Assembly: GCF_013450155.1 (NCBI RefSeq) | Contig: NZ_JACCKD010000001.1 | Coordinates: 186,001-250,000 of the forward strand | DNA: 64,000 nucleotides | Reading direction: 5' to 3' | Source of the DNA: Haloechinothrix aidingensis | GTDB lineage: Bacteria > Actinomycetota > Actinomycetes > Mycobacteriales > Pseudonocardiaceae | Shown: positions 50,060-60,200 of the stretch, one piece after another | Numbering within the stretch: position 1 is the stretch's first letter | How the letters are laid out: every line of letters begins with the position of its first letter | Program-made: the position numbers and the translations under genes | The notes under the pieces: generated by a model | Databases searched by the model: none | Told to the model about the DNA's origin: nothing | Seen by the model: the letters and a program-made list of their open reading frames with translations, nothing else

Positions 50060-51370
50060 TCAGTACCCCTCGCTCGCCAGCGTGTCGCTGATCCGTTCGG
50101 CGAGCGGGCGGAGCGCCTCGACCGCCTCGTCGATTCGGCCATCGGTGTGGGCGTCGTAGCCCAGCTCGAACACCACCGGGCCGAGGCGCACGATGAGATC
50201 GACACCACCCATCGCCGCGGACGACCTACCGGCGAACGCCTGGTCCCCGGGACCGTCCAGGGTGACGCTCTCCTGGTAGGTGCCGCCCGGGGCGGTGACC
50301 TCGCCGAAGAAGGCTTCGGCGCCGGCACCGGTCTCGAAGGTACGTGTGGACAGGTTGAACACGACCGAGTCGAAGATCGAGTCGATGTCGTCGGCGACGT
50401 CCTCCCCTGGCGGGACGACATCCGTGCGGCGGCAACCGTTGAACACGTAGTCGTGCCCTCCGGCGTCGGGACCCGATGCGGTCGTCGCCGAGGTGACCGG
50501 GATGGTCTCGGTGGCGAACGGGGCCGCGTCGTTGCCAGTGACCTCCCGGATGCCGGTGTTGTCCAGCAGCGGGCATGCCCGGACGACATCCCCGTCCCAC
50601 GGGCCGTCCTGGTAGGTAGGCACGGCCGGGCCCTCCGGGTCGGCGAGCAGGTCGGCGAGGTTGGTGGACACGGTCTCTAGCACCGCGTCACGATCCGACT
50701 CCGTCAGGTCGAACGTGCGCAGCAGCACCATCGCCTTGTCGGTGACGAGTACATGGGTCAGGAAGTCGATGTCGTCGGATGCGTGTTCGTACAGGTCGGC
50801 CCCGTTGACCGGCCCGGCGGGCTCGTAACGGCGCTCGAGTTCTTCCTCGACCCTGTCCCGGCTCACGAGGAACGGTTGCAGCACCACGATGTCCAGCCCG
50901 GGAGACGTTCCTTCCCCCTCGGACGCGAAGCCGTACTCGCACGTGCCCGTGACCGAGCCCGCGGACGTCAGCCCGCGATCGGACTCGACGTCGGCCTCGC
51001 CCACGTAGTCGAACACGGTGCGACGGATGCCCTCCTCGCCTTCGCCGATCGTGTTCGCGTAGTCGTGCAACCGGTGCCCGATGGCGTGCACGTCGCCCGG
51101 TGGGAGTAAGCGGCATGCCGGGATGTGCGGTGTCCCGTCGGGTGCCTCGACGGCGTCCCGGTCCGGTTCCATGGACAGCGGGGCCAGGTGGCGCGTGCTC
51201 GCGTCGCCGGACCCGGCGACGTGCGGGGTCCCGGGTATCGATCCGCCACCCGGGGCGAGCACGAGCGTGACAGCGATGCCCGCCGCGAGCAGTACGCCGC
51301 CGATGGCGAGCGCTGCCGAGCGGCCACTCCCGGGTCGGGCGGGCTGGTGCGGTCCGTACGCCCCGGACAT
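50060..51370 (-). CDS. Membrane-anchored exported protein with duplicated domain (DUF3558-like)
   Basis: 436 residues from ATG 51370 with AGGGGGACC upstream. A short cytoplasmic Pro/Gly-rich N-terminus leads to one helix (SAALAIGGVLLAAGIAVTLV). Two roughly 170-residue outer repeats follow, each opening with a Cys motif (PACRLLPPGDVHAIG; RACPLLDNTGIREVTG) and containing a second Cys (GTCEYGF; NGCRRTD). This resembles DUF3558/PknH-sensor-type domains of actinobacteria with paired disulfides, but the match is by eye. Function unknown. Confidence 0.7.
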   Translation of the reverse strand: MSGAYGPHQPARPGSGRSAALAIGGVLLAAGIAVTLVLAPGGGSIPGTPHVAGSGDASTRHLAPLSMEPDRDAVEAPDGTPHIPACRLLPPGDVHAIGHRLHDYANTIGEGEEGIRRTVFDYVGEADVESDRGLTSAGSVTGTCEYGFASEGEGTSPGLDIVVLQPFLVSRDRVEEELERRYEPAGPVNGADLYEHASDDIDFLTHVLVTDKAMVLLRTFDLTESDRDAVLETVSTNLADLLADPEGPAVPTYQDGPWDGDVVRACPLLDNTGIREVTGNDAAPFATETIPVTSATTASGPDAGGHDYVFNGCRRTDVVPPGEDVADDIDSIFDSVVFNLSTRTFETGAGAEAFFGEVTAPGGTYQESVTLDGPGDQAFAGRSSAAMGGVDLIVRLGPVVFELGYDAHTDGRIDEAVEALRPLAERISDTLASEGY

Positions 51371-51528
51371 GGACGGTCCCCCTGTGTCGTGCGCGATGCC
51401 GTGTCCGGCGCGGTGTGGACGGCCGGACGAACGCATCCCAAAGTACCGCGCGGGCAGCCCACCCGGATCTCCCGGCGCGGCCCAGTACCCGTCACCGCGG
51501 GGCCGTGCAGCGCATCGGTGCGCAGGCC

Positions 51529-52308
51529 CTATTCGGCCGTCAGCCGGAGTCGCCTGTCCGGTTCCTCACCGGTCAGCGTCAACCGGTCGCCGTCGATCTC
51601 GTAGGAGGGCTCCCCGGAAAGCACATCCAGTACGGTGCGTTCGAACCGGTCGACGTGCTGCCCGCAGGACATGTTGGTCGTCACGACCTGCTCGATGTCC
51701 AGCCGCGAGCCGGTCGCGCTGTAGCGCGCGTCGAGGGAGTTGCAACCGGCGTTTCCCCGCACCTCGCCGCCTGCGGCGAAGGTCAGGTGTGCCTCGGCGT
51801 CGCGCGGTACCGAGGACGCGACGTCCCCGTCGAGCACCGTGTCCACGACCCATCGGGTCCCCTCGAGCGCGCGGTCCGGCTCGGCCGCGTCGCTGTCGGC
51901 GAGCACCATGGTGGTCTCGCCGCCGGTCAGGACGAGCGTCTCGTCGTCGAGCTCGACGGTGGGCCCGTCCGCGAGGAAGCCGGAGAGCCATTCGTCCTGT
52001 TCGGCCAGCTCCGGCGAACAGCCGATCTCGGTGCCGCCGAGCCTGTTCACGTCCAGCCGGCCGTCCTGCAGGCGGACGTTCCCGTGCAGGTGGTTGCAGC
52101 CTGCGTGCGCCCGGAGCTGGCCGTCGTCGAACGTCAACCGCACCCCGGTGTCGCCGGCCAGCGGGCGCGGCTCGCCTCCCTCGCTCACGGAGGTGGACAC
52201 GAACGTCCGGTCCTCGGGCAGCTCGGCCGCCTGCTCGCCCGCGCCGTCCGTGCCGCAACCGGCGAGTGCCAGTATCGCCAGGGACGTGCCGATCGTTGCC
52301 GGTCTCAT
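51529..52308 (-). CDS. META-domain (HslJ-like) lipoprotein with two META repeats
   Basis: 259 residues from ATG 52308; neighbouring ATG 52311 is too close to the AGGG ribosome site. The lipobox is LALAGC. Two META domains (about 35-125 and 150-255) each show the signature of the family: RLTFDDGQLRAHAGCNHLHG with IGCSPELAEQDEWL, and HLTFAAGGEVRGNAGCNSLD with MSCGQHVDRFERTVL. Each carries the N-x-A/G-C and C pairs expected for disulfides. Role in envelope stress or heat/novobiocin tolerance is known only for E. coli HslJ. Confidence 0.85.
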   Translation of the reverse strand: MRPATIGTSLAILALAGCGTDGAGEQAAELPEDRTFVSTSVSEGGEPRPLAGDTGVRLTFDDGQLRAHAGCNHLHGNVRLQDGRLDVNRLGGTEIGCSPELAEQDEWLSGFLADGPTVELDDETLVLTGGETTMVLADSDAAEPDRALEGTRWVVDTVLDGDVASSVPRDAEAHLTFAAGGEVRGNAGCNSLDARYSATGSRLDIEQVVTTNMSCGQHVDRFERTVLDVLSGEPSYEIDGDRLTLTGEEPDRRLRLTAE

Positions 52309-52402
52309 CATCCCTACCACGCGCGAGCCCCCGGTCATGGTTGCCCTGGCCACGGACCTCCCGGGACACGTCTCGGTCCGGCGGGCATGGGGAGAATCGG
52401 GT

Positions 52403-52813
52403 ATGCACGCGGTGTCGTCCCGGACAAGCCCTGGCGCACTGCCGGACCGCCTGGCCGTCTACGGCACGCTCATGCGCGGCGCCGCCGCGTGGCACTTTCT
52501 CGCGCCGCTGGTCGCGGCGCATGAGGGCGAGTGCACGCTTCCCGGTGCGCTGTACGACACCGGGCGCGGCTATCCCGCCTATCGACCGGGCGACAGTCGG
52601 CCCGGCTGCGCGCCAGGCGTACCTGCCCAGTGCGTGCGGCTCCGTGACCCGGACTCGGCCTGGCCGGAGCTGGATCGTTACGAGGGGCCCGGCTACGAGC
52701 GCACCCGGACCACCCTGCACGGCGGCGTCGAGTGCTGGGTGTACGTCTGGATCCGCCCGGTCGACGGTATGCCTGCCCTGCCGCACGGCTGGCTCGCGCA
52801 CGCGCACGGCTAG
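52403..52813 (+). CDS. Gamma-glutamylcyclotransferase-like (AIG2/GGCT fold) protein
   Basis: 136 residues from ATG 52403, with GGGGAGA upstream. The fold begins LAVYGTLMRGAAAWHFL (the YGTLM substrate-loop signature). LPGALYDTGRGYPAYRPGDS, WPELDRYEGPGYERTRTTL with the catalytic-position Glu, and WVYVWIRPVDGM follow. Family members release 5-oxoproline from gamma-glutamyl amines or remove amide-linked adducts. Exact substrate unknown. Divergent from the META lipoprotein. Confidence 0.8.
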   Translation: MHAVSSRTSPGALPDRLAVYGTLMRGAAAWHFLAPLVAAHEGECTLPGALYDTGRGYPAYRPGDSRPGCAPGVPAQCVRLRDPDSAWPELDRYEGPGYERTRTTLHGGVECWVYVWIRPVDGMPALPHGWLAHAHG

Positions 52814-52962
52814 GGGGTCGCGGGTGGGATTGGGGGATCCTCCAAGATGCCCGGTTGCCCGTTCGGCCGTTCTTGTGGTCTCCACCGATGGATCCACCCC
52901 ACGAATAGTGATCCAATTCACACCACGACACGTGCGGGCGCCGACCCGTGTGACTCGTTGAA

Positions 52963-52988
52963 CCACTGGTCACCGACTTTTCCAGTGG
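52963..52988. promoter_or_regulatory. Inverted repeat upstream of the purine permease
   Basis: CCACTGG and CCAGTGG arms with a 12-base spacer, in the 232-bp intergenic region before the NCS2 gene. Either a small hairpin or an operator. No purine-riboswitch-like core was recognised in the region. Confidence 0.3.
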
Positions 52989-53045
52989 GATCGACCGGCT
53001 GGCAAGCTAAATGATCAGCTGGTGCCACGCGCAAGGAGGCGAACG

Positions 53046-54413
53046 ATGGCGACGGACAGGGCGGACACGACGGAGCAGCCGGACTCACCGGAGCAGGACG
53101 GGACGGAGCGAGGCCCCATAGACCGGTTCTTCCGGCTCACGAAGCTGGGCACGAACGTGCGGCGGGAGACGATCGCGGGGGTGACCACATTCCTGGCGAT
53201 GGCGTACATCCTGTTCGTCAACCCCTCCGTGCTCGGCGAGACCGGGATGAACACCGACGCGGTATTCGTCGCGACAGCGCTCGCCGCCGCACTCGGTACG
53301 TTCATCATGGGGGTGTGGGCGCGTTACCCGATCGCGCTGGCACCGGGGATGGGGTTGAACGCGTTCTTCGCGTTCACCGTGGTGCTCGTGATGGGCATAG
53401 ACTGGCAGGTCGCGCTCGTCGGGACGTTCGCGTCCGGTCTCCTGTTCTTCGTGCTCGCGATGACCGGGGTCCGCGAAGCGATCATCAACGCGATCCCGTT
53501 GCAGCTCAAGCTCGCGGTGGGAGCCGGGATCGGCATGTTCATCGCGTTCATCGGGCTGCAGAACGCCGAGATCGTGGTGCCGTCCGAGTCGACGTATGTG
53601 ACCCTTGGAGACCTCACCCGGCCGCTTACGCTGCTGGCGATCTTCGGCATTGTCGTCACGGCGGCGCTCCTGCTGCGCGGGTTCAAGGGTGCGGTCTTTT
53701 ACGGGATGATCCTCACCGGCGTTCTCGGGGTCGTCACCACCCTGATCGACCCGCCTGCCAGCGCGGTGTCCTCGGTGCCCAGCCTCGCGCCGACGTTCGG
53801 GGAGGCGCTCGTCAACCTGCCCGAGCTGCTGAGCTCGCAGATGATCATCGTGGTGTTCACGATGCTGTTCGTGGACTTCTTCGACACCTCGGGAACCCTG
53901 ATCGCGATCGCCAGCCAGGCCGGGTTCCTGAAGGACGGCAAGCTTCCGAGGGCGAAGCGGGCACTGGGTGCCGACTCGATCGCGACGATGGGCGGCGCGA
54001 TCCTGGGTACGTCGACGACCACCTCCTACATCGAGTCCTCGGCCGGTGTGGCCGCGGGCGGACGCACCGGGCTGGCGTCGGTGGTGACCTCGCTGCTCTT
54101 CCTGCTGTCCCTGTTCTTCTCGCCGCTGCTGGCCGTGGTGACTCCGGAGGTCACAGCGCCCGCCCTGATCATCGTCGGGGTGCTCATGGCCAAGGGCCTC
54201 GGCGACATCGAGTGGCACAAGCTGGAGTTCGCGATCCCGGCGTTCGTGACCGTGATCGCGATGCCGCTGACCTTCTCGATCGCCAACGGCATCGCGATGG
54301 GGCTGCTGCTCTTCCCGCTGCTGATGGTGGTCAAGGGCCGGTGGCGCGACGTGCACCCGATCGGCTACGTGCTGTTCGTGATCATCCTCGCCTACTTCAT
54401 CTGGCTGGTCTAG
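53046..54413 (+). CDS. NCS2/AzgA-family purine (adenine/guanine/hypoxanthine) permease
   Basis: 455 residues from ATG 53046, with AAGGAGGCG upstream. About twelve to fourteen helices. AzgA-branch signatures are TNVRRETIAGVTTFLAMAYI, FVNPSVLGETGMNTDAVFVA, PIALAPGMGLNAFFAF, FVDFFDTSGTLIAIASQAGF and GTSTTTSYIESSAGVAAGGRTG. Imports purine bases with H+. The next gene, on the opposite strand, encodes an adenosine/adenine deaminase-family enzyme, so the pair probably serves purine salvage. Confidence 0.92.
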   Translation: MATDRADTTEQPDSPEQDGTERGPIDRFFRLTKLGTNVRRETIAGVTTFLAMAYILFVNPSVLGETGMNTDAVFVATALAAALGTFIMGVWARYPIALAPGMGLNAFFAFTVVLVMGIDWQVALVGTFASGLLFFVLAMTGVREAIINAIPLQLKLAVGAGIGMFIAFIGLQNAEIVVPSESTYVTLGDLTRPLTLLAIFGIVVTAALLLRGFKGAVFYGMILTGVLGVVTTLIDPPASAVSSVPSLAPTFGEALVNLPELLSSQMIIVVFTMLFVDFFDTSGTLIAIASQAGFLKDGKLPRAKRALGADSIATMGGAILGTSTTTSYIESSAGVAAGGRTGLASVVTSLLFLLSLFFSPLLAVVTPEVTAPALIIVGVLMAKGLGDIEWHKLEFAIPAFVTVIAMPLTFSIANGIAMGLLLFPLLMVVKGRWRDVHPIGYVLFVIILAYFIWLV

Positions 54414-54422
54414 CCCGGCGAT

Positions 54423-55424
54423 TCACTCCGTCCAGGCGTCCACCTCGGCCAGCAGCGCGGACTTGCGCTCACGGTCCAGGAAGGATGCCTGGACGGAGTT
54501 CGCGGCGACCTGCCGGAGCTGTTCCCGCGTGAGGCCGAGGTGCTCGCGGACGGCGGAGAAGTTCTCCCCGGCGTAGCCACCGAAGTACGCGGGATCGTCG
54601 GAGTTGATCGTGACCATGAGCCCTTCGGCCATCAGCCGTGGCAGGGTGTGCTGGGAGAGGTGGCTGAACGAGCCGAGACGCACGTTGGACAACGGGCACA
54701 CGGTGAGCGGGACCTGCTCGCGGCGCAGCCGGTCGACGAGCTCGGGGTCGTCCAGCGCCCGGATACCGTGGTCGACACGTTCCACGCGGAGCAGGTCGAG
54801 TGCCTCCCGCACGTACTCGGCGGGCCCCTCCTCGCCCGCGTGCGCGACCGCGCGCAGGCCCAGCTCGCGTGCCCGGTCGAAGACCTCGGTGAACTTCGAC
54901 GGCGGGTGACCCACCTCCGCGGAGTCCAGGCCCACACCGATGATGCGGTCCAGGAACGGTTCGGCGAGGCGCAGGGTGTCCATGGCCGACTCGGCGCTCT
55001 GGTCACGCAGGAAACACAGGATGAGCTCGGCCGTGACGCCGCTGCCTGCCCCCTCCGTGATCCCCTCCGTGATCCCCTCCGAGAGCCCGTCCACGATGGC
55101 CGGCATCTCCACGCCCCGTGCGAGGTGCGCCTGCGGGTCGAAGAAGATCTCCGCGTGCCGTACGCCCTGCCGGGCGGACTCCCGCAGATACGCGGCGGTC
55201 AGCTCCCGGAAGTCCCGGCGCGTGCGCAGCACGGCCATGTTGGCGTAGTAGATGTCCAGGAAGGACTGGAGGTCGGAGAACTCGTACCGGGACCGGAGCT
55301 CGGCGACCGAGCTGTAGGGAAGCTCGACGTCGTTGCGGCGGGCCAGCTCGAAGACCATCTCGGGCTCCATGGTGCCCTCGATGTGTACGTGCAGTTCGGC
55401 TTTCGGGATGTCCAGCATGACCAT
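54423..55424 (-). CDS. Adenosine/adenine deaminase-family hydrolase
   Basis: 333 residues from ATG 55424; the ATG two codons later is equally plausible. Metal-dependent TIM-barrel deaminase: KAELHVHIEGTMEPEMVFEL (zinc His-x-His), HAGEEGPAEYV, VDHGIRALDDPELVDRL and NSDDPAYFGGY. The HIEGTMEPE start resembles the adenine deaminase branch, while the length fits adenosine deaminase. It releases ammonia from the purine. Convergent with the purine permease, 9 bp apart. Confidence 0.88.
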   Translation of the reverse strand: MVMLDIPKAELHVHIEGTMEPEMVFELARRNDVELPYSSVAELRSRYEFSDLQSFLDIYYANMAVLRTRRDFRELTAAYLRESARQGVRHAEIFFDPQAHLARGVEMPAIVDGLSEGITEGITEGAGSGVTAELILCFLRDQSAESAMDTLRLAEPFLDRIIGVGLDSAEVGHPPSKFTEVFDRARELGLRAVAHAGEEGPAEYVREALDLLRVERVDHGIRALDDPELVDRLRREQVPLTVCPLSNVRLGSFSHLSQHTLPRLMAEGLMVTINSDDPAYFGGYAGENFSAVREHLGLTREQLRQVAANSVQASFLDRERKSALLAEVDAWTE

Positions 55425-55500
55425 CAGCCTGCCACCGGTAGCGGGGAGCAGGCCATGGGAGGGGCGATCGGGCGCACGTTGCCGGGCGTGCCGGAGCCGG

Positions 55501-55986
55501 TCACGTGCGCAGCAGCTCGTCAAGGCGGTCGAGGACGGCACGCTGGCCTTTGATGATCTTGTCGCGTGCTCGGTCGAGGTCGAACCACGCGACCCGGTCG
55601 AGCTCCGGGAACTCGCGGACCCGTCCGGAGCCGCGTGGCCATTCCAGTTCGAACATCCCGGGTACGACGGCGTTCGGGTCGATGTCGCCCTCGACGGCCC
55701 AGACCGTCACCACCTTGCCGCCGGACTGCCGCACGTCTCCCAGCGCCACCCGCGTGCCGTGGGGCGCGTCGAGACCGAGCTCCTCGCGGAACTCGCGCCG
55801 CGCCGCCGCCCAGGGATCCTCGTCCGGCCCGTACTCGCCTTTCGGCACGGTCCACGCACCCGCGTCGCGCCGGGCCCAGAACGGTCCCCCCATGTGCCCG
55901 AGCAGCACCTCCGTCCCGGCCGCGGCCCGCCGGAACAGGATGAGCCCCGCGCTGCGCTTGCCGGCCATGCCTGCCATGCCCGCCAT
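55501..55986 (-). CDS. Nudix hydrolase
   Basis: 161 residues. Tandem ATGs (MAGMAGMAGKRSAG) make the exact start uncertain; 55986 is used. The Nudix box is GEYGPDEDPWAAARREFREELG with the expected Gly, Glu and REF.EELG residues. Flanking motifs LILFRRAAAGTEVLLGHMGG and WTVPKGEYGP resemble NUDT2/Ap4A-hydrolase-like members. Hydrolyses a nucleoside diphosphate-X compound; substrate unknown. It starts only 53 bp from the divergent Sir2 gene. Confidence 0.85.
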   Translation of the reverse strand: MAGMAGMAGKRSAGLILFRRAAAGTEVLLGHMGGPFWARRDAGAWTVPKGEYGPDEDPWAAARREFREELGLDAPHGTRVALGDVRQSGGKVVTVWAVEGDIDPNAVVPGMFELEWPRGSGRVREFPELDRVAWFDLDRARDKIIKGQRAVLDRLDELLRT

Positions 55987-56039
55987 TCTGCCGTCCAGGG
56001 AGGTTCCCGGAGCGGGCGCGTGTCCGCCAGCATGGAGGG

Positions 56040-56804
56040 ATGGCGTCACCGGAGAGCCTGCGACGGGCCCGCGAGCTGGTCGATTCGGCCGACCGCGTCG
56101 TCGCGCTTACCGGAGCCGGGATCTCCACGGAGTCGGGAATCCCCGACTTCCGGGGCCCCAACGGGTTGTGGAGCACCGACCCCGGAACGCAGCGACTGTC
56201 GAACCTGCGGGCCTATGTCGACAGCGCGGAGGTGCGCGAGCGAAGCTGGCGGGCCCGCCTGCACCATCCGGCCTGGGATGCCCGGCCGAACGCGGCACAC
56301 CGCGCGATCGTCGATCTGGAGCGCGCAGGCACCCTGGCCGCCGTCCTCACGCAGAACGTCGACGGGCTGCACCAGGAGGCGGGCAGCGCCGCGGAACTGG
56401 TGGTCGAGCTGCACGGCACGATGTTCGTCACCGTCTGCCTGAGCTGCTCCGACCGGCGCGACATGCGAGCTGTCCTCGACCGGGTGGTGGCAGGTGAGGC
56501 CGACCCGGGGTGCGAGGAGTGCGGCGGCATCCTCAAGTCGGCAACCATCTCGTTCGGGCAGAGCCTGGATCCGGGTGTGTTGCATCGGGCGCGGGTGGAG
56601 GCGCGGTCGTGCGACGTCATGCTGGCGGTCGGGAGCTCGCTGACCGTGCAGCCCGCAGCCGGGCTGGTCTCGACCGCTGCGCACGCCGGCGCCGCCGTGC
56701 TGGTGTGCAACGCTGCGGAAACCCCGTACGACGGCCTCGCCGACGTGGTCCTGCGTGGCGCGCTCAGCGAGGTGGTACCAGCCGTGGTGGGGAGCCGAAG
56801 GTGA
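56040..56804 (+). CDS. Sir2-family NAD-dependent protein deacylase
   Basis: 254 residues. Sirtuin motifs: GAGISTESGIPDFRGPNGLW, TQNVDGLHQEAG, the catalytic His in ELHGTMF, zinc cysteines in CLSCSDRR and CEECGG, then SFGQSLDP and VGSSLTVQPAAGLV. It removes acyl groups from lysines while consuming NAD. The C-terminus, GSRR-stop, is supplied by a family A palindrome. It is the last gene before the enediyne genes, which converge on it. Confidence 0.92.
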   Translation: MASPESLRRARELVDSADRVVALTGAGISTESGIPDFRGPNGLWSTDPGTQRLSNLRAYVDSAEVRERSWRARLHHPAWDARPNAAHRAIVDLERAGTLAAVLTQNVDGLHQEAGSAAELVVELHGTMFVTVCLSCSDRRDMRAVLDRVVAGEADPGCEECGGILKSATISFGQSLDPGVLHRARVEARSCDVMLAVGSSLTVQPAAGLVSTAAHAGAAVLVCNAAETPYDGLADVVLRGALSEVVPAVVGSRR

Positions 56805-56845
56805 CATTCGGCTCCTTCTACTGCAACCGGCGCCACCTTCGGCTC
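56792..56845. repeat. Palindromic repeat family A, copy 4, at the edge of the PKS locus
   Basis: 12-bp arms GAGCCGAAGGTG/CACCTTCGGCTC. The left arm encodes the last residues (Ser-Arg-Arg) of the Sir2 protein. The right arm ends 27 bp from the thioesterase stop. Probable bidirectional terminator and the boundary between chromosomal genes and the natural-product locus. Confidence 0.75.
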
Positions 56846-56871
56846 GCCCTTCCGGGCTCCGGCCGCAGGGG

Positions 56872-57282
56872 TCAGGAGAAGTCCGACAGGGCGCGCGCGA
56901 GTTCGGCCGGTATCTCGGTGGGCACCACACCGTCGTCGGAGCGGCGCATGCAGGCGACCGTCTGCGTTCCCTGGGCGGTGAGCAGGGATGCGCGGTGGAA
57001 GTCGAAGTCCATCACGATCCGGTTCCCGCTCGCGGCTCGCAGGGCCATGGAGACCTCCACCTCGTCCAGCGCGAAACACTCCGCGTAGTAGTTCATCGAG
57101 CAGGACACGGTGACCATGACGAGCTCTCCAGCGCACAGGCTGCGCAGCACGCCCGGGGCGTGATCGGCGAGAAAGCGTTCCCTGCAGTGGCCCTGCCAGT
57201 GCAGGTAGTGCGCGAAGTAGACGTTGCCGACCATGTTGGTCTCGTCCAGGGTCACCACATGCCGGTACGCGTAGCGGCGCAT
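56872..57282 (-). CDS. Enediyne-type thioesterase (SgcE10/DynE7/CalE7-like, hotdog fold)
   Basis: 136 residues from ATG 57282, 2 bp after the PKS stop and preceded by GGGGGGTGAG. The sequence YRHVVTLDETNMVGNVYFAH, then YLHWQGHCRERFLADHAPGV, CSMNYYAECFALDEVEVSM and TVACMR matches the hotdog thioesterases that sit next to enediyne PKSs and release the polyene chain by hydrolysis. An ordinary 4-hydroxybenzoyl-CoA thioesterase is less likely given the neighbour and the NMVGNVYFAHYLHWQGH signature. It ends 27 bp from a family A palindrome. Confidence 0.9.
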   Translation of the reverse strand: MRRYAYRHVVTLDETNMVGNVYFAHYLHWQGHCRERFLADHAPGVLRSLCAGELVMVTVSCSMNYYAECFALDEVEVSMALRAASGNRIVMDFDFHRASLLTAQGTQTVACMRRSDDGVVPTEIPAELARALSDFS

Positions 57283-57284
57283 GC

Positions 57285-60200
57285 TCACCCCCCGCTGGGA
57301 AGCGCGACGGCGATGACCGCGAGCGAGCCCGCCTCGCGCACCCGCACCTTCGCGGTCGCGACCTGCACGCCCCCTGCGCGAAGCACGGCGATTCCGTCCT
57401 CTGTGACCTGATCGACCCGCAACGCCTCGTCCTGCTCGACACCGAGCTTGCCGAGCGCCTCGCGGGCGGTCGACACCCTGGTCATCGTCAGTGCGGGCTC
57501 CTCGCCGAGCTTCTCGCACAATGCTTCGGCGGTGCGCAGGTCACCGGTATCGGGAAGCGGGGGACGGTTCGCGGGGAGCGTGTCCGCGAGCGCCTCCCAG
57601 CCCACACCGACCGGTCCCGGAGCCAGCGCGAGCAGCAGCCGCCCGGACGCGTGGCTCGTGCTGGCGTGGTACCCGGTCACGTGCAGCTCGCCTGTGGGGT
57701 CGTGGCATGCCCGCGCGCCGGTGATGCGTTCGGCCACGGTGGCTGCCGCGCCGTCCTGCGGCGTTCCGGGAACGGTCACGAGCTCGACCCCGTCCGCGAT
57801 GTCGCACTCGATGAGCCTGCGGGTCAGCCACGGGCCGAGGAGTTGCCCGGGCAGCTCCTCCTGGTACTCCGGTGCCGTGACGGCACGCAGCCGCAGGCCC
57901 TGCCAGCGCGCGACCACGGCCCCGTCCGGATCGGCGAGGTCGGCGTCGAACACGTAGTCCGCTGCCGAGTGCGAGCGTTCGACGGCAGCCACCCGCAACG
58001 GCCCTTCCGGGACGCGCCAGATCGTGACCCGGTCCACGCCGACAGGGAGTGCGCGCCGGTGCGGGACGCACGCCAGCAACGCATGGAGCGTCGCGTCGTG
58101 CGTAGCGGGGTCACCGAGCAGTAGCTCGTTACCGTGGAACTCGGAGAACCACCGTTCCCGCTGCCCGGCACGGATCCACGCACTGACGCGGAACGCGGAG
58201 AGGGCGTCGTAGCGCAGCAACCGGCGGAACCTCCCGCCGTGGAACAAGACGCCCCCGTAGAGGTCGTGTTCCTGCCGTTCGGGGTCTTCCGGTGGGTCCG
58301 CCCGGGCGACGTGCGCGGGCTGGTCGGGGGCATCGGCCACCGAGCCGGTGAACCGGTCGGTGCCGAACCCGTCGGAGTCGTCCCGCACGGCCGTGTCGAT
58401 TCCGTGCCGCTCGGCCAACGCGGCTACCTGGACGGCGCGACGGCCGGAGTCGTTCAGCGTGAGGGGGGAGTGGAACTCGAGACCGGTCATCGACCACGCC
58501 GTCCGGGGACCCGAGACGAGCACAGCGGTCTGTGCCATCGCTTCCATCGCGATGACCGCGGGCAGCACCGGAACGCCGTCGATGCGGTGGTCGTCGAGGT
58601 ACGGGTCGGTGCCGGGGGAGAGCTCCGACTCGGTGATCGCCTCGATGCCGGGAACGTGGGCGCGCGCGTACTCCGCGAAACGCAGCGCGGGCGGGGCCGG
58701 ACCTTCCACGCGCAGGGTCGCTGTGGCCGGGAACCGCGAGGTGACCAGCACCGTGGTCGGTGCGGCCCGGTCCGCGAGCAGGTCCAGCAGCACCCGCACT
58801 CCCTGCCGGGGTTCGATGGGCTCGACGCCCTGCCCGCGCAGGTTGTCCAGGACGCCCAGCCGCACACCCATCCCCATACCGGACCACACCGACCATTCCA
58901 CGTGGTGCGCCCGGCAGCCGGGATGTGCTCGTGCCCAGTCCTCGATCTCGTTGCGCATCCAGTCGTTGGCGATGCAGTACTCGGCCTGCCCGGCGAGCCC
59001 TTGCCTGCCGATGATGGACCCGAAGCCGACAAGCAGCCGAAGCTCGTCGCCGAGGGCGTCGAGCAGTACCCGCAGTCCGTCGACCTTCGGCCGGAGCGTG
59101 CGCGCGAACGACTCCGGCGTGACGCCGCCGAGCGTGCGCGGCTCGTTGAGACCGGCGCCGTGTACGAGCCCGCGGATCGCCCCGTACTCGCGGGCCGCGG
59201 CCACCATCGCGGCGACCGAGGACTCGTCGGTCACGTCGCAGCTGATGTAGTGCGCGGGCACGCGCCCGCGGAGGTCGCGCAGGGCGTCGGTGACCTCGGG
59301 GTCGTCCTGCGGCGACCGGCCGAGGAACACCGGCGTGCAGCCGGTGTGCTCGGCGAGCCCCGCGGCGGCGTATGCGGTGATGCCCCGCACCCCTCCGGTC
59401 ACCAGGCACACGCCGTCGAGCTCCACCGTGCTCGGCTCGACCTCGCCAACGGGCCGTGCCACGGCGGTGCGGCGCTCGATCGGCCCGTCGTCGCGCGCGC
59501 GCAGTTCCAGGTACCGGTCACCGTGGATCCCGGCGAGCTCGCCGGGCGGTATGCGGCGGGACAGGTCGGGCACGGCGAGGACGGTGACCCGGCACCGGTC
59601 CAGCTCGCTCGCGACACTACGCGCGAGTCCCGCTGCCGCGGGGTGCCCGTCATGCAGCACGAGCAGGTGCGCCGGATCGCGGCCGCTGATCTCGCCGAGC
59701 AGCTCGGCGATCTCCGTGCGCGTGGTCCGCGCAGGCAGGGCGACGGCGAACCCGTCGGCCTGCGCGTCGCCCTCGCCCGCGAGCTCGTGCGACCAGTGCC
59801 CGGCAGGTGCGTGCACGTGCCAGCGGACGGCGGGCGACTCCGTGCGCTCGTGCTGCGGCGCGGTGAACGGAACCCAGGGCGAGGCGAGCTGCCGGACCCA
59901 CCCGCGTACGCCTGGCACGCCCGGCACGCCTTCCTCCCCGGCCGGGTGGGTCTCGGGCAGGTCGTCGATGACCGCGGCGGCCTCGGCGAGGGTGGCGTCG
60001 CTGAGCGACAGCGGTGCGCCCGGAGGTTGCTTGCCCTGCGCGCGCGCCACCGTGGCGACCGCTTCGACGACCTGGAGGGAGGTCATGTGCAGGTCCCTGA
60101 GCAACGAGCTCGACGGGGAGAGGGCGTGGGTGGGGAGCTCGAGCAGGGTCGCAAGGTGGCTGGTGAGCGCCGCGCGCGCGTCCTCGCCGGTAGCGGCGGG

